47,667 nt of DNA, taken from NCBI GenBank assembly GCA_946552115.1, contig CAMNRH010000023.1, positions 1 through 47,667 of the forward strand. Direction: 5' to 3'. The notes under the pieces are model-generated. The model made no database searches and had not been told where the DNA came from. It saw nothing but the letters and a program-made list of their open reading frames with translations. Positions 41,235 through 47,667 of the stretch are shown in pieces (positions within the stretch are counted from its first letter, which is position 1; the number at the start of each line of letters is the position of its first letter). Position numbers and translations under genes: made by a program. Origin of the DNA: an uncultured Lachnospiraceae bacterium (GTDB lineage Bacteria > Bacillota > Clostridia > Lachnospirales > Lachnospiraceae).

Positions 41235-42038
41235 ATGGCAGGATATTTATGGAACAGCTTTAAAATTGCGTTTGCCATGTACAGCAGGATTCCCATGCCG
41301 AGGGCGGAATGGGAAAAGAAAAATACATCCTTTGTCATGTGCTTCTTTCCGTTGATAGGGGGAGTCACAGGGCTTGTCACATGGTTTGTTTTTTTTCTTA
41401 AGGAGTGGCTTCCCGGCAAGGGGATTGTGTTTGACGATTTCTTTTTTACGGTTCTTCTGGTGTTGATTCCGATTGTCATTACAGGCGGAATTCATATGGA
41501 CGGGTTTATGGATACACAGGATGCTCTCGCTTCATGGCAGTCAAAAGAAAAACGGCTGGAGATACTGAAAGATTCTCATGCCGGCGCATTTGCGGTGTTA
41601 TCCTGCAGCGTGTATCTGCAGATATATGCGGGGGTTTATTCTGCATTGACGAAAAACAGCGTGAAAGTGGTTGCTCTTAGCTTTCTTTTGTCAAGAACCT
41701 TAAGCGGACTTTCTGTCCTTCTCTTTCCGCAGGCAAGGAAAGAGGGGGAGGGGCTTGCCGCGTCCTTTTCGGCGAGTGCAGAAAAGAAAACGGTAAAAAT
41801 TGTACTGGGAATTTATCTGATTGTCTTATGTGCCGTGATAATAACGGTTGGGGGTCATATCGGGTTTTTCAGTATTGCGGCGGCAGCGCTTATATATATA
41901 TATTATTACAGGACGTCGATAAATAAATTCGGCGGGATAACCGGTGATTTGGCGGGTTATTTTCTGCAGCTATGCGAGCTTTCTATGGCGGCTGCGGCGG
42001 TAGCGGCGGATGTGATTGGGAAAGGATTGGGAATATGA
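41235..42038 (+). CDS. cobS: Adenosylcobinamide-GDP ribazoletransferase (cobalamin synthase)
   Basis: A 267-residue integral membrane enzyme joining the lower-ligand nucleotide to cobinamide-GDP. SFKIAFAMYSRIPMP at the start, GGIHMDGFMDTQDALASWQSKEKRLEILKDSHAGAFAVLS (metal-binding region) and NKFGGITGDLAGYFLQLCEL near the end are typical. ACGGAGAATAGA favours the ATG at 41235 over 41205, which overlaps cobU. The stop overlaps the next gene (ATGA). Confidence 0.93.
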   Translation: MAGYLWNSFKIAFAMYSRIPMPRAEWEKKNTSFVMCFFPLIGGVTGLVTWFVFFLKEWLPGKGIVFDDFFFTVLLVLIPIVITGGIHMDGFMDTQDALASWQSKEKRLEILKDSHAGAFAVLSCSVYLQIYAGVYSALTKNSVKVVALSFLLSRTLSGLSVLLFPQARKEGEGLAASFSASAEKKTVKIVLGIYLIVLCAVIITVGGHIGFFSIAAAALIYIYYYRTSINKFGGITGDLAGYFLQLCELSMAAAAVAADVIGKGLGI

Positions 42039-42412
42039 CATTAATTGTCGGAGGAGCATATCAGGGAAAGCTTGCATATGCGAAAGGGTGCTATCCCGGG
42101 ATTCAGTGGATTGACGGAGCCGTGTGCACTGAGGAGGGAATATATGATTGCGGCGGAATTTATCATTTTCACGCTTATATAGAGCGTCTGATGCGGAAAG
42201 GCATTCCGGTAAGGCAGCTTGCCGGAGCGCTTGCAGATGAGAATCCGGATATCGTAATTGTCAGCGATGAAATTGGATACGGAATTGTGCCGGTGGATGC
42301 ATTTGACAGAGAATACAGGGAGACAGTCGGAAGAATCTGTACGGAGCTTGCAGTTTATTCCGACAAGGTGTATCGTGTCGTATGCGGAATCGGAGTTCCG
42401 GTAAAGGAATAG
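42035..42412 (+). CDS. Short CobU-like protein, copy 2 with altered P-loop
   Basis: A 125-residue CobU-related protein, about 60 residues shorter than the usual enzyme. Its N-terminus GGAYQGKLAYAK aligns with the CobU P-loop but has Leu where Ser/Thr should bind Mg-nucleotide. It lacks the RRHQ region. In contrast, its C-terminal IVIVSDEIGYGIVPVDAFDREYRETVGRI closely follows the canonical CobU NEVGxGIVP...R motif, which copy 1 has lost. It overlaps cobS by 4 nt and is followed by cobC after 4 nt. It may be a partner subunit of copy 1 or an independent cobamide enzyme. Confidence 0.82.
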   Translation: MTLIVGGAYQGKLAYAKGCYPGIQWIDGAVCTEEGIYDCGGIYHFHAYIERLMRKGIPVRQLAGALADENPDIVIVSDEIGYGIVPVDAFDREYRETVGRICTELAVYSDKVYRVVCGIGVPVKE

Positions 42413-42416
42413 ACAA

Positions 42417-43112
42417 ATGAGGATTTATTTAATCCGTCATTCGGAAACGGAAGGAAACAGGAAGAGACGGTATATCGGAAAAACAGATGAGCCGCTTTGT
42501 GATGAAGGGATGCAGAAGCTTAGAAAATACTGTGAAGCGGGAGGCTACCCTGTGGCGGAGAGAGTGTATAGAAGTCCTATGAAGCGATGTGCGCAGACGG
42601 CAGAAATCATTTATCCGGGGCAGGAGGCACTTGTTGTGCGGGAGCTTTCAGAATGTGACTTCGGGCTGTTTGAAAATAAAAGCTATCGGGAGCTTCTGGC
42701 TTGTCCGGATTATCAGGAATGGGTGGACAGCGGCGGCACGCTTCCGTTTCCGAAAGGGGAAAGCAGGGAGGCTTTCCGAAAGAGAAGTCTGCGCGGCTTT
42801 GCAAGAAGTGTTCAGGCGTGTATAAGAGCGGGGATATCTTCTGCCGCATTTGTGGTACACGGAGGGACAATTATGTGTATTATGGAGGAATATGCACTTC
42901 CGAAAGGGAGCTATTTTGATTATCAGATAGAGAACGGAGAGGGCTATGAGCTTATTATTGCGGACAGAGATTTCAGTGACGGCAGGGTTTCTGCTGGATT
43001 TGTTACTGGGGGACCCAAGAGTTTTGTATCATCCCGTGAGGCTGATAGGACACATGATTACGGCTCTGGAAAAAATTATAAGAAGCTGTTTTCCAAAGAC
43101 AAAGACAGGTGA
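42417..43112 (+). CDS. cobC: Histidine phosphatase family protein, probable alpha-ribazole phosphatase
   Basis: A 231-residue phosphoglycerate-mutase-like phosphatase. LIRHSETEGNRKRRYIGKTDEPL holds the RH catalytic motif, YRSPMKRCAQTAEII, SECDFGLFENKSYREL and the second catalytic His in FVVHGGTIMCI follow. Context in the cobalamin operon points to dephosphorylation of alpha-ribazole phosphate or cobalamin phosphate. The last 45 or so residues (from DFSDGRVSAG) are Ser/Lys-rich, unlike the family, and are read from DNA encoding the start of CbiB; the overlap is 167 nt. Confidence 0.88.
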   Translation: MRIYLIRHSETEGNRKRRYIGKTDEPLCDEGMQKLRKYCEAGGYPVAERVYRSPMKRCAQTAEIIYPGQEALVVRELSECDFGLFENKSYRELLACPDYQEWVDSGGTLPFPKGESREAFRKRSLRGFARSVQACIRAGISSAAFVVHGGTIMCIMEEYALPKGSYFDYQIENGEGYELIIADRDFSDGRVSAGFVTGGPKSFVSSREADRTHDYGSGKNYKKLFSKDKDR

Positions 43113-43911
43113 GAGAATCGGCGGTGCGTTTCTGGCAGTATTGGTTGTGGCAGTCAGCATATCGGTTCCCGGCGTCATTCTTTTTTTTGCTTACCGGTAT
43201 GTATGGCAGCTTGGCTTGGCGGTGGAAACATTCATGTGTTATCAGATTTTTGCGGTGAAAGCTCTAAAGGATGAAAGCGGGAAAGTATACACGGCGCTGA
43301 CAGAGCAAGGGGTGGAGGGAGGAAGAAGGGCTGTATCCATGATTGTGGGCAGGGATACGGAAGCGCTTTCTGAGGAAGGGGTAATGAAAGCCGCTGTGGA
43401 GACAGTTGCGGAAAATACCTCGGACGGTGTGGTTGCGCCTCTTTTTTATATGATAATCGGCGGCGCTTTGCTGGGATTTGGTTATAAGGCTGTAAATACG
43501 ATGGATTCTATGATTGGATACCGAAATGAAAGGTATCAATATTTCGGGACGGCGGCAGCGAGGCTGGATGACGTTTTGAATTTTATTCCGGCGAGACTTT
43601 CGGCGTGGCTGATGCTTGCGGCATCGTTTTTGACGGGAATGGATGTAAGGAATGCGTTTCGTGTTTATAAGCGGGACAGAAAGAAGCATAAAAGTCCCAA
43701 TGCGGCGCAGACAGAGTCTGTGATGGCCGGCGCTCTTTGTATTGAGCTTGCCGGGAACGCATGGTATTTTGGAAAGCTCTGTAAAAAACCGGCGATTGGC
43801 GAACCGATTAGAAAAATTGAGGCCGAGGATATTCGCAGGTCCCACAGACTTTTATATGTGACAGCAGTATTGGCATTAATTTTGTTTGCAGGAATAAGAG
43901 GGATGATATGA
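42946..43911 (+). CDS. cbiB: Adenosylcobinamide-phosphate synthase
   Basis: A 321-residue membrane enzyme attaching aminopropanol (phosphate) to adenosylcobyrate. Family motifs: TAGFLLDLLLGDPRVLYHPVRLIGHMI at the start, EGVMKAAVETVAENTSDGVVAPLFYMIIGG, KAVNTMDSMIGYRNERYQYFG, ARLDDVLNFIPARLSA and AQTESVMAGAL. The ATG at 42946 follows ACGGAGAGGG. A GTG at 42976, exactly before TAGFLLD, is an equally good start and would give the usual N-terminus. The stop overlaps cobD (ATGA). Confidence 0.92.
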   Translation: MSLLLRTEISVTAGFLLDLLLGDPRVLYHPVRLIGHMITALEKIIRSCFPKTKTGERIGGAFLAVLVVAVSISVPGVILFFAYRYVWQLGLAVETFMCYQIFAVKALKDESGKVYTALTEQGVEGGRRAVSMIVGRDTEALSEEGVMKAAVETVAENTSDGVVAPLFYMIIGGALLGFGYKAVNTMDSMIGYRNERYQYFGTAAARLDDVLNFIPARLSAWLMLAASFLTGMDVRNAFRVYKRDRKKHKSPNAAQTESVMAGALCIELAGNAWYFGKLCKKPAIGEPIRKIEAEDIRRSHRLLYVTAVLALILFAGIRGMI

Positions 43912-44969
43912 GCGGGCAGATGCATGGCGGAGACATTTATCGGAATAGGGGAGTGTTGGATTTTTCAGTGAACAGCAATCCGCTGGGAACACCGGAGCCG
44001 GTTATAAAGGCGGTGAGAGCTGCTGTTTCGGATATTGGCTGCTATCCGGATATTCGATGTGAAAGTCTCGTGCGGGCAATCAGCCGTTTTGAAAGGGTTT
44101 CGGAGGAGGAGATTATATGTGGAAATGGCGCGGCGGAGCTTTTTTTTGCCGCGGTGCAGGCAGTAAAGCCCAAAAGAGCGCTGCTTCTTGCGCCGTCCTT
44201 TTCCGAGTATGAACGGGCGCTGAAGACTGTAAATGCGCATATTACCTATTACCCGATGCTTTCGGAAAGAATGTTTGATCCGGAGGAAAGTTTGCTGGAG
44301 CGGATTACGCCGGAAACGGATATGCTCTTCTTATGTAATCCCAATAATCCTACCGGGCGTCTGTTCCCGAAAGAATTATTGGAAGGGCTGCTTAACAGAT
44401 GCAGGCGTTATCAGGTATTTCTTGTTCTGGATGAATGTTTTATTGACTTTATAAGGGAGCCGGAAAAAATCGAGACGGCTCATAGGAGAGGCGGTTACAA
44501 AAATCTGCTTATTATAAAGGCCTTTACGAAGCTTTTTGCGATGCCGGGGCTGCGGCTCGGGTATGGTATCAGCGGCAATCAGGAGCTTTTACGAAAAATG
44601 CAGGATGTCCTGCAGCCGTGGAATGTATCTCTCCTTGCCCAGGCGGGAGGAGTGGCGGCGCTTACCGACTGCGGAGAATATTGTGTGAAAGATTATTTGA
44701 GAGAGACAAGAAAATATGTGTCAGAGGAGCGGGAATATTTGACGGCAGCACTTTCGGATATGGGCTTTTTCGTGTATCCGTCTAAAGCGAATTATATATT
44801 TTTCAGCGGGAAATCAGGTCTTTACAATGAGGCCTTGAAAGATGGATTTTTAATTCGTGACTGCAGCGGATACCGTGGACTTTCTTCCGGATACTACCGG
44901 ATTGCAGTCCGTGCAAGGGAGGAAAATGAAAGGCTGGCCGCATGGCTGAGGAGGAAAATGAGAGGTTGA
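43908..44969 (+). CDS. cobD: Threonine-phosphate decarboxylase-like aminotransferase
   Basis: A 353-residue class I/II PLP enzyme. [31 protein letters not shown] at the N-terminus, [36 protein letters not shown] and the PLP lysine in [17 protein letters not shown] fit CobD. CobD makes aminopropanol phosphate from threonine phosphate for CbiB. HisC is the nearest alternative, but the position between cbiB and cbiP decides for CobD. It overlaps cbiB by 4 nt and precedes cbiP by 4 nt. Confidence 0.92.
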   Translation: MSGQMHGGDIYRNRGVLDFSVNSNPLGTPEPVIKAVRAAVSDIGCYPDIRCESLVRAISRFERVSEEEIICGNGAAELFFAAVQAVKPKRALLLAPSFSEYERALKTVNAHITYYPMLSERMFDPEESLLERITPETDMLFLCNPNNPTGRLFPKELLEGLLNRCRRYQVFLVLDECFIDFIREPEKIETAHRRGGYKNLLIIKAFTKLFAMPGLRLGYGISGNQELLRKMQDVLQPWNVSLLAQAGGVAALTDCGEYCVKDYLRETRKYVSEEREYLTAALSDMGFFVYPSKANYIFFSGKSGLYNEALKDGFLIRDCSGYRGLSSGYYRIAVRAREENERLAAWLRRKMRG

Positions 44970-44973
44970 TTGC

Positions 44974-46500
44974 ATGGCTAAGAAAATTATGATACAGGGA
45001 ACGATGTCGAATGCGGGAAAAAGTCTAATCTGCGCGGGTCTGTGCAGGGTTTTCAGCCAGGACGGCTACCGGACGGCGCCGTTTAAATCCCAAAATATGG
45101 CGCTGAATTCATTTATTACAAGAGACGGCCTTGAAATGGGGCGCGCGCAGGTTGTTCAGGCGGAGGCGGCAGGGATCGAGCCGTCTGTCCGGATGAATCC
45201 GATTTTGCTGAAGCCGACAGGCGATATGGGTTCACAGGTGATTGTAAATGGAGAAGTGGTTGGCAATATGAGCGCGCGGGAATATTTTGCTTATAAAAAA
45301 GAGCTGATACCGGACATTATGAGCGCCTTTTGCAGTCTGGAGGAGGAGTACGATATGATTGTAATTGAAGGTGCGGGCAGCCCGGCAGAGATTAATCTGA
45401 AATCAGACGATATTGTGAATATGGGACTCGCTCAAATGGTGGATGCACCGGTGCTTTTAGTCGGAGATATTGACAGGGGCGGGGTGTTTGCCCAGCTTTT
45501 GGGGACGCTTATGCTTCTTGAGGAGCGGGAAAAGGAGCGGGTAAAGGGATTGATTATTAATAAATTCCGCGGAGATAAGACGATTCTTGATTCCGGAATC
45601 GAGATGCTAAAGGAACGTGGAGGAGTTCCGGTTGTCGGCGTTATGCCGTATTTACAGGTAGATATTGAGGATGAGGACAGTCTGACAGAGAGGTTTTCAA
45701 AGGGCGGAGTGTTTTTTTCGGAGGAGGTTCAAATTGATATTGCAGTAATTCGGATGCCGAGAATTTCTAATTTTACGGATTTCCTTGCATTTGAGAATGC
45801 CGGGGGCGTATCTCTCAGATATGTAAAGAAGCTGCCGGAGCTTAAAAATCCGGATATGATTGTACTGCCGGGAACAAAGAACACAATGGAAGATTTACGC
45901 TGGCTCAGACAGAGCGGTTTGGAAGCGGCGATACTTAAAGCGGCGGCGAAAGGAACGGTTGTCTGGGGAATCTGCGGCGGTTATCAGATGCTGGGAGAGA
46001 CATTGACAGATTGTGACGCAATCGAAAGCGGAAAGCCGACGAGAATAAACGGAATGGGGCTGCTTCCGGTAAGGACGAACTTTACCGGAGAAAAGACGAG
46101 GACGCGTGTAACCGGAAGCTTTCAGCATGTCCGGGGAGTTCTTGAAGGATTATCCGGTATGGAATTTGAAGGCTATGAGATTCATATGGGCGAGACAGCC
46201 GGATCCGGGCAGGCGATGAGTGTGATTTATGATTCGGTGGCGGATAGGCTGTCGGAGGACGGCATCTGCGGGGAAAATGTTTACGGCACATATGTACACG
46301 GCATTTTTGACAAAGAGGATATCGCGCAGAAGATATTGGAGGTTCTTGCACGAAAGAAAGGAGTATCGCTTAAGGACATCAGAGGCGTGGATTTAAAAAA
46401 ATACAAAACGCGCCAGTATGATATTCTTGCGGATGCAGCCAGAAAATATTTGGATATGGAGCGAATTTATGAAATTATAGGAGAATCGTATGGATTATAA
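44974..46500 (+). CDS. cbiP: Cobyric acid synthase
   Basis: A 508-residue glutamine amidotransferase that amidates four side chains of adenosylcobyrinate diamide. Its N-terminal domain has [28 protein letters not shown] (P-loop) and [25 protein letters not shown]. Its C-terminal glutaminase has [11 protein letters not shown], the nucleophile [22 protein letters not shown] and YVHGIFD. Full length. AGGAAAATGAGAGG supplies the ribosome site. It overlaps cbiC by 11 nt. Also called CobQ. Confidence 0.95.
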   Translation: MAKKIMIQGTMSNAGKSLICAGLCRVFSQDGYRTAPFKSQNMALNSFITRDGLEMGRAQVVQAEAAGIEPSVRMNPILLKPTGDMGSQVIVNGEVVGNMSAREYFAYKKELIPDIMSAFCSLEEEYDMIVIEGAGSPAEINLKSDDIVNMGLAQMVDAPVLLVGDIDRGGVFAQLLGTLMLLEEREKERVKGLIINKFRGDKTILDSGIEMLKERGGVPVVGVMPYLQVDIEDEDSLTERFSKGGVFFSEEVQIDIAVIRMPRISNFTDFLAFENAGGVSLRYVKKLPELKNPDMIVLPGTKNTMEDLRWLRQSGLEAAILKAAAKGTVVWGICGGYQMLGETLTDCDAIESGKPTRINGMGLLPVRTNFTGEKTRTRVTGSFQHVRGVLEGLSGMEFEGYEIHMGETAGSGQAMSVIYDSVADRLSEDGICGENVYGTYVHGIFDKEDIAQKILEVLARKKGVSLKDIRGVDLKKYKTRQYDILADAARKYLDMERIYEIIGESYGL

Positions 46501-47170
46501 AGTGAAAATAGAAAAGGTGCATCCCGCAGATATAGAAAGAAGAAGCTTTGAAATGATTACGGAGGAGCTTAAAGAAAGAGGAATTTTTCTTGAGGAGGAG
46601 AAAGCACCTGTAATAAAACGATGTATACATACAAGTGCTGATTTTGATTATGCAGGAAATCTTGTATTTTCCGAAAACGCAGTGGGGAGAGCGTTAGAAG
46701 CAATTCGAAGCGGCGCCTCCATTGTTACCGATACACAGATGGGGCGTTCCGGTATTAATAAAGGCCGTCTGGAAGCCTTTGGAGGAAAGGTGTACTGTTT
46801 CATGTCTGACAGTGACGTGGCAGAGGAAGCAAAGAAAGGCGGGACGACCCGGGCGGCGGTAAGTATGGAAAAGGCATGTGAGTTAAAGGGTCGGTTGATC
46901 TTCGCAGTTGGAAATGCACCGACGGCGCTGATTCGGCTCTATGAGCTGATTCAGGAGGGGCGGATAAGGCCGGAGCTTGTGATAGGAGTGCCGGTGGGAT
47001 TTGTAAATGTCGTGCAGGCAAAGGAATTAATCCTGTCTCTTGCGGAGACTCCTTATATTGTGGCGCGGGGAAGAAAGGGAGGCAGTAATATAGCGGCCTG
47101 TATCTGTAACGCGCTGCTGTATATGCTGTGTGAAGAAAGGTTGGAGAGAAACAATGAATCGAAAGTCTGA
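46490..47170 (+). CDS. cbiC: Cobalt-precorrin-8 methylmutase
   Basis: A 226-residue enzyme that moves the C11 methyl to C12 to give cobyrinate. The catalytic histidine is His47 in [12 protein letters not shown]. Other motifs: [47 protein letters not shown] and [16 protein letters not shown]. The start follows AGGAGAATCGT inside the cbiP end. It overlaps the NUDIX gene by 17 nt. Confidence 0.95.
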   Translation: MDYKVKIEKVHPADIERRSFEMITEELKERGIFLEEEKAPVIKRCIHTSADFDYAGNLVFSENAVGRALEAIRSGASIVTDTQMGRSGINKGRLEAFGGKVYCFMSDSDVAEEAKKGGTTRAAVSMEKACELKGRLIFAVGNAPTALIRLYELIQEGRIRPELVIGVPVGFVNVVQAKELILSLAETPYIVARGRKGGSNIAACICNALLYMLCEERLERNNESKV

Positions 47171-47609
47171 AATCGAGTTGACAAATATGTGTCTGATATA
47201 TGATAAGGACAGAATTCTTGTCGAGGAAAAAATAAATGGCGGTGATACCGGAATTGTATTTCCAGGTGGTCATGTGGAGCCGGGAGAATCGCTTCATGAT
47301 TCTGTAATCAGAGAAATGTATGAGGAGACGGGGCTGAAAATATCGAATCCGCGGCCCTGCGGATTTAAGGATTGGATACAGGAGGACGGAACAAGATATA
47401 TGGTTCTTCTTTATAAAACGAATAAATTTGAAGGAAAGCTAAAATCATCGGAAGAAGGGAAAGTGTTTTGGGTTGATAGAAAAAATATCGGGCAGCTTAA
47501 TCTTATTTGGAATATGAAAGAGCTGCTGGAAATATTTGATACGGATACCTATAGTGAATTTTTCTTTAGAATAAAAAATGGACATTATAAAGGTGAGCTG
47601 TTGGGATAA
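47154..47609 (+). CDS. NUDIX hydrolase (MutT-like)
   Basis: A 151-residue NUDIX protein. The Nudix box runs GGHVEPGESLHDSVIREMYEETGL with all required Glu and Arg residues, after a beta strand with GIVFPG. The family hydrolyses nucleoside diphosphates linked to another group (8-oxo-dGTP, ADP-ribose, sugar nucleotides). An upstream in-frame start at 47130 is less likely than the ATG at 47154 behind GGAGAGAAAC. It overlaps the cbiC end, so it is expressed with the cobalamin operon, but a cobalamin role is not established. Only 58 bp of AT-rich DNA follow in the window, with nothing recognisable. Confidence 0.88.
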   Translation: MNRKSEIELTNMCLIYDKDRILVEEKINGGDTGIVFPGGHVEPGESLHDSVIREMYEETGLKISNPRPCGFKDWIQEDGTRYMVLLYKTNKFEGKLKSSEEGKVFWVDRKNIGQLNLIWNMKELLEIFDTDTYSEFFFRIKNGHYKGELLG

Positions 47610-47667
47610 TATTAGAGAGTGTAATATAAAGTGTGTAAGTTACCGGTAACAAAAACTTATGCACTTT

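Noticed and set aside
1-47667. CRISPR arrays, tRNA/rRNA genes, insertion sequences, prophage or anti-phage modules
   Set aside because: No spaced repeat arrays, no tRNA-like cloverleaf with the expected TΨC-arm sequence, and no transposase, integrase or phage proteins were seen.

Overview
The window reads as chromosomal DNA of an anaerobic Gram-positive Clostridia, most likely Lachnospiraceae. This rests on strong AGGAGG-type ribosome binding sites, consensus TTGACA/TATAAT promoters, a T-box leader on pheST, a Firmicutes-type 6S RNA, an LPXTG-like surface protein, a SpoIID-family protein and the oxygen-independent (cbi) cobalamin route. There is no phage, insertion sequence, CRISPR array, tRNA or rRNA. 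Almost all genes lie on the + strand; only a small membrane protein gene and feoAB are on the - strand.

Layout. 1-4434: a leader able to fold into a strong hairpin, then an LctP-family permease, a 65-residue two-helix membrane protein, an M20 N-carbamoyl/allantoate-type amidohydrolase and an unusual XRE-GntR/FCD fusion regulator, closed by a very strong terminator. 4436-7328: a cytidylate-kinase-like protein, a CyuA-type cysteine desulfidase and a PF11449-type permease. 7334-10232: small envelope or nucleoid-type proteins of unknown role and a PHP phosphoesterase. 10230-13461: feoAB (minus) diverging from a CmpB-like membrane protein through interlocked promoters. 13497-16451: a 916-residue NlpC/P60-SpaA-VaFE surface protein. 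16473-20085: leuCD, thrC and a small membrane protein. 20128-24488: pckA, 6S RNA, a SpoIID-like protein and a YihY/BrkB-family protein. 24485-31013: the T-box/pheST/sppA/RDD/queA run. 31131-31646: a Cu/Zn-SOD-like gene. 31733-47609: a 16-gene cobalamin operon (cbiD-L-F-G-H-JET-A, cobT-U-S, a CobU-like gene, cobC, cbiB, cobD, cbiP, cbiC) ending in a NUDIX hydrolase.

The cobalamin genes cover nearly the whole anaerobic corrin ring route from cobalt-precorrin-2 through amidation, aminopropanol attachment and nucleotide loop assembly. The window lacks a cobalt chelatase, sirohydrochlorin synthesis, a corrinoid adenosyltransferase and cobalt transport. No cobalamin riboswitch is recognisable in the short leader.

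The observations most worth following are: two adjacent CobU-like proteins with complementary motif losses; two cobalamin gene junctions where the upstream frame runs past a canonical A/GTGA overlap; a dispersed 44-bp palindromic element (two copies, one between pheS and pheT); an OadB-like signature at the N-terminus of an unrelated membrane protein; a histidine-rich insert in FeoB; the unassigned 5' RNA hairpin; and a cytoplasmic Cu/Zn SOD with Lys in place of the active-site Arg.
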